A DNA stretch of 53,596 nucleotides from Oligoflexia bacterium (GTDB lineage Bacteria; Bdellovibrionota; UBA1018). Location of the stretch: contig CAITVN010000131.1 of assembly GCA_903895855.1 (NCBI GenBank), forward strand, positions 1 to 53,596, given 5' to 3'. Positions 1-8,913 of the stretch are shown here, piece after piece (within the stretch, counting starts at the first letter, position 1; each line of letters begins with the position of its first letter). A program made the position numbers and the translations under genes. The notes under the pieces were generated by a model. That model was not told the origin of the DNA. It did not search any database and worked only from the letters and a program-made list of their open reading frames with translations.

Positions 1-160
1 ATCGACTGCCCGATTCCATTTTTTGCCATAGGTAAACAATACCTGTACTAAAAAGTTTAATGGTTTCAACAAAACCTGGGAAGTTTTTTTAACACTTTAA
101 GTAGAAAAGATCGCCAATGGTTTGACTATCGCCAAAAAGGGCATTCGAACGTACACACTT

Positions 161-542
161 GGGCTCTAATGAGGCCCTAAGTTCAGAAGAAAACGTCTAT
201 TCATTTTAAGTTACATTTAAAACGGCTTAGTCGCGCTCGCCCCTAACGACCCAGAAAGGGTTCCTGCAAGCCGGAGGCGTCTTATCTATTGAGAGGTTCG
301 TCTTAGTGGCCTCGTTTTTTTTGGAACAAACCTCCTGTTTTCGCGGGCTTTTGTCGCATCCATGCGACGCCCGAGTCCAAAAAAAACGAGGCCACTAAGA
401 CGAACCTCTCAATAGGTAAGGGCAGGTTAACGCAGGATGCGGCCCCTCTCTGAGTCGTTAAGGGCGAGCGCGACTGAGCCGTTTTAAATCTTAATAAAAA
501 AAATAGACGTTCTGTTCTGAGCTTAGGGCGTAATCAGAGGCC
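161..542. repeat. Large concentric palindrome (three nested inverted repeats)
   Basis: Three inverted repeats share one centre. The outer arms are about 161-250 and 454-542; within them 215-250 and 454-489 differ at only two of 36 positions. The middle arms, 286-324 and 377-415, are perfectly complementary over 39 bases. The innermost hairpin pairs cgggc plus gtcgcat (344-348, 353-359) with atgcgac plus gcccg (362-373). The unpaired stretches 251-285 and 416-453 are unrelated to each other. The element ends a few bases past the stop codon of the leftward pilus operon, so it could act as its terminator, but it is far larger than a normal terminator. It could also be a non-autonomous mobile element. 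I see no gene in 1-545. Confidence 0.85.
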
Positions 543-545
543 AGA

Positions 546-1163
546 TCATTCAAAGTGAATTTCGGCGAGAGGTCCCGTCAAAATAACCGAGGCAGACCGA
601 TCGACCCGCTTGTCGGCCAAATCTTTGGCAGTCATCAATACGAAGCCAGAGTCGGCTAACCCCTTCACAAAGGGCTCACTGCCCTTTAAAGGATCATAAC
701 AGATCTGCCCGATCACCGATTTTAGCCCAAAACTAGCCGCCTCGTCTGGTTTTAGAATCACGACAGGCCCAAACCAGAGGCGACCGAACAAAGGTTTTGC
801 CAAAATTTTGGTGCGAACCTGAGTGAAAACCGTTGAATCGCAGCTTTCGGCTCTTTCAATGACCACCTCTGAACCCGATTGAATTCTCAGGCGGTGGGCG
901 TTCTGCGTTTGATTGGCCTCACGCTGAATGGCCTCAATTTCTTGAGCTAACCTTCGCGCCGTAATGAAGCTCGCCCACTTCGGACCTCGCTCAATGAACA
1001 CCGGAATCGAGCAGAGAAACAAAAAAGTAATGACGGTGAACCCAATCCATAGGCGTTTTCGACGACGAAGCCTAAGCTCTATTTGTTCCCAGAGCTCGAA
1101 ATCAGTCCAGGTGCGATCTTGCCATCTTTTTTCTGCTACGTCGGTATCGTAAATGGGAGCCAT
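546..1163 (-). CDS. Single-pass membrane protein of unknown function, last gene of pilG-H-I-D operon
   Basis: A 205-residue protein of no family I recognise. It has a cytoplasmic N-terminus rich in Arg and Lys (RLRRRKR near residue 31), one hydrophobic segment at about residues 38-57, then a presumably periplasmic part with a short helical stretch (about 68-88) and two cysteines. The start overlaps the end of pilD by 28 bases, so translation is probably coupled to it. It is therefore the sixth gene of the leftward operon that begins with the minor pilin at 6553. The position suggests a pilus accessory role, but the sequence alone does not show it. In Myxococcus the gene after pilD is pilM; this protein does not resemble PilM. 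Confidence 0.75.
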   Translation of the reverse strand: MAPIYDTDVAEKRWQDRTWTDFELWEQIELRLRRRKRLWIGFTVITFLFLCSIPVFIERGPKWASFITARRLAQEIEAIQREANQTQNAHRLRIQSGSEVVIERAESCDSTVFTQVRTKILAKPLFGRLWFGPVVILKPDEAASFGLKSVIGQICYDPLKGSEPFVKGLADSGFVLMTAKDLADKRVDRSASVILTGPLAEIHFE

Positions 1164-1963
1164 AATAAGTCACCTAAAAGGTAATAGTAGAGTGCACCGA
1201 TCACTAGAAATGGTCCATAAGGAATTGCGACTTTCAGTACGTCTTGCGAGGTTTCTCCCTGAGCGTCAGCTTGCGAAGAAGTGCGGTTACTCCATTTAGC
1301 CCAAGTGATTCCGATAATGCTTCCGGCGACTGAGCTGATAAAAATGGTCGTGAGCACTCCTTCGATGCCGATAAAGGCTCCCAGCATAGCAAGAAATTTC
1401 ACATCGCCCCCACCTAACCCCGAACGCCCAGTCATTCGCTCATAGAGCCAAGCAAAACCGTAGAAAAATGAGAAGCCTGCGACCGCCCCCATCACTGAAG
1501 AGATCAGACCAAAGCCGGGCACCCAATGTGCGGTGAGTAAACCCAGAAATAACCCACCCAAGCTGAACTCATCGAGAATCAGGCGATGATCAAGGTCAAT
1601 GAAGGTAATGGCAATCAGGAGGGCCACAAAGGGGAGGTCGCGAAAAAACGTCAACCAGTGAATTCCGAATTTTTGAAACACAGCTACAAAGAGTACGGCT
1701 GTCAATAACTCGACTACGGGGTACCGAAGCGAGATCTTGGCGTGACATTTCGCACATTTTCCCCGCAGAAAAAGGTAACTCAATACGGGAATATTCTGCC
1801 ACGCGCGAATCGGGGCCTCGCACGATTGGCAGCGCGAACCGGGTCTGACAATCGAAAGATCGCGAGGCAAGCGATAGATAACGACATTGAGAAAACTGCC
1901 GATTAACAATCCGAAGCATGCCACCATTAAATTAATCATCAAGGTCACGCCTGCTTCGGTCAT
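1136..1963 (-). CDS. pilD: Prepilin leader peptidase / N-methyltransferase PilD
   Basis: Inner-membrane aspartyl protease that cleaves the leader from type IV prepilins and methylates the new N-terminus. The 275-residue length fits the family. The N-terminal domain carries the zinc-binding cysteine pairs C45/C48 and C70/C73. The two catalytic aspartates are visible: D123 or D125 in FIDLDHR, and D187 in GLGGGDVK. Several hydrophobic segments run through the rest. Its substrates are probably the four prepilins encoded in this window. The start overlaps the pilI stop by four bases (ATGA), so the genes are coupled. The order pilG-H-I-D is the one known from Myxococcus xanthus. Confidence 0.95.
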   Translation of the reverse strand: MTEAGVTLMINLMVACFGLLIGSFLNVVIYRLPRDLSIVRPGSRCQSCEAPIRAWQNIPVLSYLFLRGKCAKCHAKISLRYPVVELLTAVLFVAVFQKFGIHWLTFFRDLPFVALLIAITFIDLDHRLILDEFSLGGLFLGLLTAHWVPGFGLISSVMGAVAGFSFFYGFAWLYERMTGRSGLGGGDVKFLAMLGAFIGIEGVLTTIFISSVAGSIIGITWAKWSNRTSSQADAQGETSQDVLKVAIPYGPFLVIGALYYYLLGDLLWLPFTIPT

Positions 1964-2748
1964 GAGAGTAATTCCTTATTTCGCAAGCTTACCCCCCCAA
2001 TGAAGAGCATGAGTGAGACAAAGAACGCCGTGTGAATCATCGCTAGCAATACCTGCTCAAACCCCACCGGTACCGAGTAAGCAAGCTGGGTGCCCAAATG
2101 ATACAGTTCGAACTGGGGAAAAAAATAGGTAGCCCACCGCAAGACCTTGATCAAGGTACCCCCTTCAATCTTAGAAATGACTTCGCGCCACTGGGTCACG
2201 TTTGAGCCAATGATCATGAGGCTAACCGTCACAAAGATTGCCAGGGTCTTCGAAGTGGGTACCGAAAGACCGATCGCAAAAGCTGCTACCACCAGGGCTT
2301 CAAGCAACGAAAAGAAGATGCCGGCGAAAAGACTCAGACTCAAATTTGCCCAAGACGCTTCGGTAAAATTGCCGACAATCAAGAGAAAACTGAGAGTCAA
2401 GAGCAACCAATCGAGGGCGATTAAGGCGACTAAACCCAGGTATTTGCCCAGAAGAAACTCAAATCGCGAACAAGGCCGAGATAGGGCGATCCCGAGAGTT
2501 CTTCGCTCCATTTCTTTTCTGATCAAGTTTGAACCATAAAAAAGAGCAACAAATGACAAAGACAGAACCTGACCGGCAAGACCGAAATCGATGACAATGC
2601 GATCGCGACTCAGCACACTGAGTTGTGCTGTGAGTAGGGCAATCAAAAACAAGGCAATCGACACAAAGAGTATGTTGTACAAGACCCGATCGCGAATGAG
2701 GTCGCTAAAAGTCACTCGCGCGATGGCAGAAATTTTGGTGAGATTCAT
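1960..2748 (-). CDS. pilI: ABC transporter permease, PilI-like
   Basis: A 262-residue inner-membrane protein with about six hydrophobic segments, typical of ABC-2 permeases. It partners the ATPase encoded just upstream; its start overlaps that gene's stop by four bases. In Myxococcus the PilG-PilH-PilI complex is needed for pilus assembly and its transported substrate is unknown. The symbol rests on synteny (pilG-H-I-D in the same order) more than on any motif, since ABC-2 permeases lack a diagnostic signature. It could be an unrelated exporter that happens to lie in the operon, but the tight coupling with pilD argues against this. Confidence 0.8.
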   Translation of the reverse strand: MNLTKISAIARVTFSDLIRDRVLYNILFVSIALFLIALLTAQLSVLSRDRIVIDFGLAGQVLSLSFVALFYGSNLIRKEMERRTLGIALSRPCSRFEFLLGKYLGLVALIALDWLLLTLSFLLIVGNFTEASWANLSLSLFAGIFFSLLEALVVAAFAIGLSVPTSKTLAIFVTVSLMIIGSNVTQWREVISKIEGGTLIKVLRWATYFFPQFELYHLGTQLAYSVPVGFEQVLLAMIHTAFFVSLMLFIGGVSLRNKELLS

Positions 2749-3725
2749 GACTGGATACTCCCCACTTGGGTGTTACCCGATTTTTCTGGCGCCTTCTTCA
2801 AGTTTTCAGAAAACCACTTCTCAAGCGAAGGTCTGTTCGGAGTCACCCAAAGTAGCCTGGCACCTTTTTGTAGGGCCTCAACCACCAACGTTTCGACCAG
2901 ATTTTGCGAATTGACCTCAAGGCGAAACCCTTCGGCAATAGGAGTCACTGATTTGATCTCGGCTGCGCGTGAGAACGATTGAATCATCGCTTCGGTCAAC
3001 CCCTGAAACGCAATTTCGGTACGCCGACTCTCGTGACTTTCGTCTTGGCTAAAAAACTCAGAAAGCACCCCTGAGCGAACAATCTGACCTTCATGAATGC
3101 AAATCACATCATCGCAGATCGCTTCGACGTCAGAGATGACATGAGAACTGAAAAACACCAGATGACCTGAACGACCCAACTCGAGAATGAGCTCTCGCAC
3201 TTCTTTTCGGCCGATCGGGTCTAGACCACTCATGGGTTCGTCGAGAATGAGAACCCTCGGATCGTGCAAAATCGCTTGCGCGAGCCCCAGGCGCTGCAGC
3301 ATGCCCTTTGAAAATTCGCGAAGTTCTCGTCTTTTTGCATGCAAGATACCCACGCGGTCAAGCACGAGGTCGGTATTTTTTGCGATCTCAGCCCGGCTTA
3401 AATCGCTTAGGGTACCCAAATATTTCAAGAAGGCTTCGGCAGTGAGGTGTTCAGGAAAGTAAGGGCGTTCAGGCAGGTAACCGAGCCCTTTTCTTGCCTC
3501 TTTTAATTGCACCGATTGGCCACCAATCAGCACCTCACCTTGGGTGGGCTTTCGCAAACCCACCATCGAATGTATGAGGGTGGTCTTACCCGCGCCGTTA
3601 ACGCCTAAAAAACCTGTGATGCGCTGATCGCGCAGACTAAAGCTCACATTTTTTAAGACCGCCTGAGATTTCATAAAAAAACCTCGTCGAAAAACCTGCG
3701 AAACGCCTTTCACTTCGATCATCAT
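2745..3725 (-). CDS. pilH: ABC transporter ATP-binding protein, PilH-like
   Basis: A 326-residue ABC ATPase. The Walker A motif is GVNGAGKTT (about residues 41-49), the signature is SKGMLQR (about 139-145; SKG in place of the usual SGG), and Walker B with the catalytic Glu is VLILDEP (about 158-164). A C-terminal extension after about residue 220 is the accessory domain common in ABC-2 exporter ATPases. Two adjacent ATG codons (3725 and 3722) can both serve as start. It lies 14 bases after pilG and overlaps pilI by four bases. It most likely energises the PilGHI complex that supports pilus biogenesis. Confidence 0.85.
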   Translation of the reverse strand: MMIEVKGVSQVFRRGFFMKSQAVLKNVSFSLRDQRITGFLGVNGAGKTTLIHSMVGLRKPTQGEVLIGGQSVQLKEARKGLGYLPERPYFPEHLTAEAFLKYLGTLSDLSRAEIAKNTDLVLDRVGILHAKRRELREFSKGMLQRLGLAQAILHDPRVLILDEPMSGLDPIGRKEVRELILELGRSGHLVFFSSHVISDVEAICDDVICIHEGQIVRSGVLSEFFSQDESHESRRTEIAFQGLTEAMIQSFSRAAEIKSVTPIAEGFRLEVNSQNLVETLVVEALQKGARLLWVTPNRPSLEKWFSENLKKAPEKSGNTQVGSIQS

Positions 3726-3739
3726 TGAATACCCACTGG

Positions 3740-4699
3740 TTATTTAATTCCAAACACTCTCATTCTCGGGGTAGTGCTGTCTACGACACCCGAGTCATTC
3801 AAAAAGATTTTTCCGCCCCACGGGTCAACCAACCTCACCATTCGGTCTCTGATGAATAGGCCCCAGTCTTTTGTTAAGTTCTCGCGCGAAATTTTCAGTT
3901 GCCGCTGGTAACTCGGCTTTGCCATCAAATACAGTTTGAATTGCTCATTCAAATCGTACAAGTATTGCGACAGAAAAAGCGATTCTTGTTTCTTTTTAAA
4001 CTCGTGCTGCACGAGAGGGTCTTTCGCATTTTCGCGCATGGTTTGAAGCAAACGCAAACCGACTTCAAAGAGTCCTCCTTTTTTAGCGATGCGCTCTGAG
4101 AGCTTTTTCAAAAAATCAGGCGCATTCGCGTGCTTGCCAGCCTCAGTAAAAGCGGCCGAAGCTTTTAGCAAATCGTCGAGTTCAAATAGGTACAAATAGC
4201 CTAAACTCATTTCGAGTTGCCACATTCGGGTCCACTGAGCACTCAGTTCTGAGTGTGCGCTTGCATTCGCCTCGATCTCGTTGTGGTAAACTTTCACGGC
4301 GCGCTCGAACAACAGTCTCGCACCTTCGATGTCGTCTTTGACGACCAACAAGAAATTACCGCCGTGAAGGTAGGCGTCAAAAAAATACCGATCAATTAGG
4401 GTGACGGCTTCTAAGTAGTAGAATGAGGGGGCTCTCACGGTGCGTTTTACGTGTTCAAGTGACGGGTCAGTGAGCGACTGAAGCCAAAGCCAATCGGTCG
4501 CGGGCGCCACTAGGCCAAGTGGCAGGAGTCGATAAATTCTCGGGTGAAGCGGAATCGTGACGGCATATTCGGTTTTTTTCAGGTGCGCGGCTTGATGCCA
4601 AGACACGCGATCAAAGATCACTGAGGCCGTAAACGCCGAAAAAGTGAGACCCAAAAAAGTCACTGCCGTGAGAAATTTTGAACTATTTGTGTGTGACAC
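3740..4699 (-). CDS. pilG: TPR-like membrane-anchored protein, probable PilG
   Basis: A 319-residue protein with an N-terminal signal anchor (about residues 9-29) followed by a largely helical periplasmic part that looks TPR-like (paired aromatic and alanine-rich helices between about 95 and 215). It lies directly upstream of pilH, pilI and pilD with 12-14 base gaps, which is the place of pilG in Myxococcus. PilG there is an accessory protein of the PilHI ABC transporter. The assignment is mainly positional; the sequence has no catalytic motif. A lone TPR scaffold would be the alternative reading. Confidence 0.7.
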   Translation of the reverse strand: MSHTNSSKFLTAVTFLGLTFSAFTASVIFDRVSWHQAAHLKKTEYAVTIPLHPRIYRLLPLGLVAPATDWLWLQSLTDPSLEHVKRTVRAPSFYYLEAVTLIDRYFFDAYLHGGNFLLVVKDDIEGARLLFERAVKVYHNEIEANASAHSELSAQWTRMWQLEMSLGYLYLFELDDLLKASAAFTEAGKHANAPDFLKKLSERIAKKGGLFEVGLRLLQTMRENAKDPLVQHEFKKKQESLFLSQYLYDLNEQFKLYLMAKPSYQRQLKISRENLTKDWGLFIRDRMVRLVDPWGGKIFLNDSGVVDSTTPRMRVFGIK

Positions 4700-4711
4700 T
4701 CTAAGAGCATT

Positions 4712-6553
4712 CTACCTAGAAATGGCTTCAATGCTACCATGGACTTTGGCAATAATTTCTTCTGATCCGTCTGGGGCCAAGCGATACCTCAACACCTCAG
4801 AAGACCCTTCGTCGACTATCGCTCCCGAAACTTGACTGACCCCTACGGTATTTCGGAAATAGTAACCTTCCTTACCGTCGAGATCCATGAAGTAGCCGGT
4901 AATCGTTCCAGCGGGTGGCCTTGAAGGCACGATGCCTTCAACAAATGCCTGGTTTTGGCCAAACGTTTGCTTAACCTGTCCCGGTTGGGGCGTTATCGCA
5001 TCTCCTGGGACAACATCGGGCGTGACCGAAGCGACTCCCAGAACTGGTGCAACTATCCCAGGAAACAATAAAAGCGTCAGACTGTAAGGGGTGATGAGGT
5101 AAGTCACCGGGCCACCAGCAGAAAAAGCCGCCGTATCTTGCGGAACCACGTTGATTCCGAACGCTCGCCGGTTCCAAAAATCGACTGCGATTTGGGTGAT
5201 GCCGGTGCCATCAACATTCACCGTTTCAACCGACGGGCGATTTCTCACTTGGCCAATATCAGACCACCCCGCATTTTCATTTTCAACCACTGAACAATCG
5301 ACAGGTATGCCCGAACAATTGCTATGGCGTTCAATGACACCAGTTTTTACGGTATAAATAGAAAGATTCAGGGGGTGTACGACAAATCCTTTAATGCCAC
5401 TACCTCCTACACCTTGAACAGTTTGAAAAACGGTCGTCCCACTTAATGAATTCACGTTCGAAACTCCATTGTAAGTGAGTATATTATTCTGTTTCGGCTT
5501 ATAGTACCGAAACGGTACCACAGGAGGTCTCACCACGCCAGTCGCTGAACACTTCAAGCGATCGGGCCAGTTATTGTCGTCAGGACTCATGTTGACTAGA
5601 GGGTTCGGAACTCCCCAATACGAACGCGGAAACCCAGCAAATTCTTGGCGAGCAGGCGGGATCGCCGCTTGTCTCGCGAAGGGGTCGAAGGTCAGCGTTA
5701 CGGTTACGCGAATTGAATCACCCGCAGCAGTGAAATCGTACATGCCTCCGGGATTTATGCCGGCCGCGGCACCCGGAGGTAACGGAGGCAATCCCGCCCC
5801 AGCCACCCACGAATTTGGACAAAACTGATGATACCTTGCATCGGTCGCAGGCAATGGGACTGGTGTAAGAGGAGTGTTGGGAACGGGATTATTAAGAATG
5901 TATTGGTCGATCCACGGATTTTGTCTTTCGAGTTTAACGAATAACCGAAAATCAGGCAATTCAGCCTCTGCTCTTGCATCTGACTGAAACGCGGCCCCCA
6001 CACATCGGCCATTCTGGGCAGCTCCTACGTTGGGCAATTGATTTACGCCGAGGTCTACATAAGCGCCCCAAGCAGTGCCACCCATCCCATCCAGAAATGA
6101 AGTCGCTGGACTAGGTGGAGTCAAACACTCGCGAAATCCCAAATTGCGATTAACCGCAGAATTGGGGTCAATCGCCCCGAACGGTTCTGCGCGACACGAA
6201 AAAGGGTAGAACTGATTATACCTGATCTTCGCGTACATGAAGCCAGAATCTTGCTTGATTGCCGAAACGTTATTACCCGTCGCATCGAAGGTGACTTGGC
6301 TGGCTGACATTGAAGTGGGCGACAGTACCTGAAGAGCAGGAGGTATCGGTATTGCCTGCCCCGCTAGATACTGATCGAGTTTTTGTTTGACGATGTTCTG
6401 ACAAAGACTTTGAATGTCAGTTTTCTTAGTCGCTTTTTTGAGATCAAGCATTAAAGGAAATAGCGCGAAGGCAGTCATCGAAATAATCGAAAACGCCACC
6501 ATGCTCTCTATGATGCTCGAACCCCTTAGGCTTTTTATCTCTTTCATCTCCAA
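4712..6553 (-). CDS. Large minor pilin, PilV-like, first gene of pil operon
   Basis: A 613-residue protein with a class III prepilin leader: cleavage after G11 leaves a mature N-terminus beginning SSIIE, so Glu sits at position +5, followed by a hydrophobic helix to about residue 32. The rest, about 580 residues, is far longer than a normal minor pilin. It is rich in Pro, Gly, Asn and Val and has scattered Cys, which suggests beta-sheet modules exposed outside the cell. It heads the leftward operon and is 12 bases from pilG. A role as pilus-tip or priming-complex subunit is likely from the leader and from the PilW- and PilX-like genes transcribed divergently 113 bases away. Confidence 0.85.
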   Translation of the reverse strand: MEMKEIKSLRGSSIIESMVAFSIISMTAFALFPLMLDLKKATKKTDIQSLCQNIVKQKLDQYLAGQAIPIPPALQVLSPTSMSASQVTFDATGNNVSAIKQDSGFMYAKIRYNQFYPFSCRAEPFGAIDPNSAVNRNLGFRECLTPPSPATSFLDGMGGTAWGAYVDLGVNQLPNVGAAQNGRCVGAAFQSDARAEAELPDFRLFVKLERQNPWIDQYILNNPVPNTPLTPVPLPATDARYHQFCPNSWVAGAGLPPLPPGAAAGINPGGMYDFTAAGDSIRVTVTLTFDPFARQAAIPPARQEFAGFPRSYWGVPNPLVNMSPDDNNWPDRLKCSATGVVRPPVVPFRYYKPKQNNILTYNGVSNVNSLSGTTVFQTVQGVGGSGIKGFVVHPLNLSIYTVKTGVIERHSNCSGIPVDCSVVENENAGWSDIGQVRNRPSVETVNVDGTGITQIAVDFWNRRAFGINVVPQDTAAFSAGGPVTYLITPYSLTLLLFPGIVAPVLGVASVTPDVVPGDAITPQPGQVKQTFGQNQAFVEGIVPSRPPAGTITGYFMDLDGKEGYYFRNTVGVSQVSGAIVDEGSSEVLRYRLAPDGSEEIIAKVHGSIEAISR

Positions 6554-6666
6554 ACCACTCTCAGCTCTAAATTTAGCATAGCCATTATTTTTCGTACCAG
6601 GTTATTTTAGACACGGCTTGCAAGATTCGATTTACACAAGCAAAATGAAATAATTGGGGTGGTCAA

Positions 6667-7830
6667 GTGAAGTGGTATAGAAACGGGCAGCGATTCAACT
6701 CAAACAACCGAGGGGTGACCCTCATTGAACTGATGATCGCAACTGCGCTCTTCGGAGTGACTAGCCTGCTATTGATGACCCTCATGGCTGAATACACAAA
6801 GTCGACCGTAAAGGCCAAAAACGATATCGATCTCACCGCTGATGTTTTTGAGTTTTCTGATTCGCTTCAACACTACCTTTCAGCAACTACCGCTGTTCTG
6901 GGCTGCGGGTGCGGCAGCGGCTGTGTGTTTCCGCAAAATCCGACGTTTCCACCTGGAGGTCTGCTTTCAGATTGCGCAGTTGCCGGAAGCACTTGCCTAA
7001 GTATACCGGCAGGCAATATTCCGGGGGTACCCATTGCCGCGCCACCCATCAACCCAGCGCCAGCGACCGCTGTGATCAATTTACTTTTTTGGGAGGCCGA
7101 GACCTCGCCGATTCCGGCCGAACGGATTGCTCCCAATAATAACAACACCACCTGCGTGGGGCCAGCAACTGGTATCACTCCTGGGGGATTTAACTTGAGG
7201 GGCTGTAAGAAACGATTGCTGCTTCGGTATTTTCCGCCGCCCACCTATGCTGGCGTGGCAGCGGCGATCGAAGCTCCTGGCTATGCTGAGCTACTCATTT
7301 TAAATGATTCATCTGCCAATTCGGTAGGAACCGCACAATGGAGTACGATCGCCCGCTTGAAAGGCACCTACTCACTCTTTTGTGGTTTCGACGGCATCGA
7401 AGGCGTTCCGAATGGAATCACCAATCGCGAGAAGTTTCGCCTGCAAGCACGAACCAAGAGTGCTTCGTCAACCATGGTTGCCACCGGCGCGACGCCGCCA
7501 GCTTGGTCGGTAGCGCACCCAAATTTTCTGCAAGCCACTCACCGATTGGTTGATTTGGGGGCTGAGTTTCACAACCTCACCGCGCGCGGCATTCACTTTG
7601 GTCACTCGACGACACAAAGAAACTGCATTCCCGATTTACAGGCCATTGCCGCTGGGCAAACAGCCGATGCTTGCTGCTCGGGATACAGTGACGGCTTCAG
7701 GTGTTTGTCTGAATGTTCGGGGGCAGGATGTGGCGCTGGTTGTTTAGTGGCTGGGACAAATTCACTGAACGCTCCAAACCCTGGAGACGACTGCTGCTCT
7801 CATCAAGCGTCGAATGGGGTTTGCCAATGA
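6667..7830 (+). CDS. Minor pilin, PilW-like, with cysteine-rich C-terminus
   Basis: A 387-residue prepilin. Cleavage after G16 gives a mature N-terminus VTLIE, with Glu at +5, and a hydrophobic helix to about residue 40. The body has a short CGCGSGC cluster near residue 80. The last 55 residues hold about twelve cysteines, including two adjacent pairs (ACCSGYSD and DDCCSHQ), a pattern expected of a disulfide-knotted, protease-resistant domain outside the cell. The gene is transcribed divergently from the large PilV-like pilin and overlaps the next pilin gene by four bases (ATGA). PilV, PilW and PilX homologues normally form the priming and tip complex of the pilus. Confidence 0.85.
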   Translation: MKWYRNGQRFNSNNRGVTLIELMIATALFGVTSLLLMTLMAEYTKSTVKAKNDIDLTADVFEFSDSLQHYLSATTAVLGCGCGSGCVFPQNPTFPPGGLLSDCAVAGSTCLSIPAGNIPGVPIAAPPINPAPATAVINLLFWEAETSPIPAERIAPNNNNTTCVGPATGITPGGFNLRGCKKRLLLRYFPPPTYAGVAAAIEAPGYAELLILNDSSANSVGTAQWSTIARLKGTYSLFCGFDGIEGVPNGITNREKFRLQARTKSASSTMVATGATPPAWSVAHPNFLQATHRLVDLGAEFHNLTARGIHFGHSTTQRNCIPDLQAIAAGQTADACCSGYSDGFRCLSECSGAGCGAGCLVAGTNSLNAPNPGDDCCSHQASNGVCQ

Positions 7831-8831
7831 ACCAAAAAGGCCAAGCCCAAATCTTAGCGGCAACTGTTATCGGTTTTTTCATGCTTGCCGGCATCTTAGC
7901 TTCATTAGAAATGGCTTCACAGTACACTCGAAATCGCAACAAAGTGAATCGCCGCACTCAAATGCGTGAAGCAATTGACATTGCGGCAAAGCAAATCGCT
8001 TACACCTACCAAGGTCAGGCGGCGTGCGACCCAGTTTTACTCAATCAATCACTCAATTCACTGAGTGCTGTTCTACCGCCTCCGCCTGCAGCGGGTGGTC
8101 TGACTTACAACCGATCAAAAGCCATTCAGGTTGCCGGCACTGACTACATTGTGCACTTCGGAAGGCTTAAGAAGCTCAATAAAGATCCTCCGGCGCCCGA
8201 TCTTTTCGAAGTCGTTCACGGCCAACCCACACTAGTTCTCGCTGACGCTGCAGTGGGTGAATCACAAGACGTCGCTGTTGAAATGTGGACCACTTTCGCC
8301 AACCGAAGAGCCGCAGCAGTAGCGGGTGGTGCCGTGAATTCAAGTTTAGACAAAGTACAACAGTATGTGATTTTGCTGAATACCTGCAATAATCCTTGTC
8401 GGCAAGATCAGACCGAGTCAGGCTGCAATCGACAAACCACAAACCTATCGGCGGTTTACTACCAGATGCCGAGCAATGCGAGTCTCATACCTGCCGCGAT
8501 CACGGCACCTAGTACTCGCTTCTGCCAAGGTGTTGCCAGCCAGCGCGGCAACCTGAACACAGGCGCTGGTCTATTCATCGATATTTTCGATCTGACAATT
8601 TTGAAAACGTATTTGAGATCGGGCGGAGTTCTCGAGTCGAGCCAAGCGATTATTGAGGGCCTACCCATAGGTGGCCTGCCGGGACCTGGGGCTGTTTTCG
8701 GAGACGGCAATGTGATTTTTCCGCAAGCGTGCGCAGATCTGAACCGTGATGGGCGAATTAACGAAACCGATCTCAATATCATGGAAAAATATCTGCGCGG
8801 CTACATTAATTGGCTTCCGGTGCACTACTGA
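7827..8831 (+). CDS. PilX/GspK-like tip pilin with C-terminal dockerin-like calcium domain
   Basis: A 334-residue protein starting at the ATG that overlaps the previous stop. The N-terminus is a short leader ending KG5, then a hydrophobic helix (QAQILAATVIGFF onward). There is no Glu at +5, as in PilX and GspK proteins that sit at the filament tip. The C-terminal part holds two dockerin-type F-hands. The second, about residues 304-323, is canonical (DLNRDGRINETDL). The first, about 241-260, is degenerate (GNLNTGAGLFIDIFDL, one residue longer in the loop). Such loops bind calcium; GspK tips also bind calcium, but not usually through this motif. A longer upstream reading frame from 7713 overlaps the pilW gene and is not credible. 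Confidence 0.85.
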   Translation: MNQKGQAQILAATVIGFFMLAGILASLEMASQYTRNRNKVNRRTQMREAIDIAAKQIAYTYQGQAACDPVLLNQSLNSLSAVLPPPPAAGGLTYNRSKAIQVAGTDYIVHFGRLKKLNKDPPAPDLFEVVHGQPTLVLADAAVGESQDVAVEMWTTFANRRAAAVAGGAVNSSLDKVQQYVILLNTCNNPCRQDQTESGCNRQTTNLSAVYYQMPSNASLIPAAITAPSTRFCQGVASQRGNLNTGAGLFIDIFDLTILKTYLRSGGVLESSQAIIEGLPIGGLPGPGAVFGDGNVIFPQACADLNRDGRINETDLNIMEKYLRGYINWLPVHY

Positions 8832-8913
8832 TTAGTTGACCATGTGCTCATATTTTTGAAATAATGAGCATATGATACTCAGAATAATTTCAGCCGAAAT
8901 CTAAAAAACTAAA

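Noticed and set aside
161..542. Integron attC site
   Set aside because: No RYYYAAC/GTTRRRY core sites at the ends, no gene cassette array and no integrase; the arms are also too perfect.
7713..7826. N-terminal extension of the PilX-like pilin
   Set aside because: It overlaps the pilW frame and would bury the leader peptide; the ATGA overlap at 7827 is the natural start.
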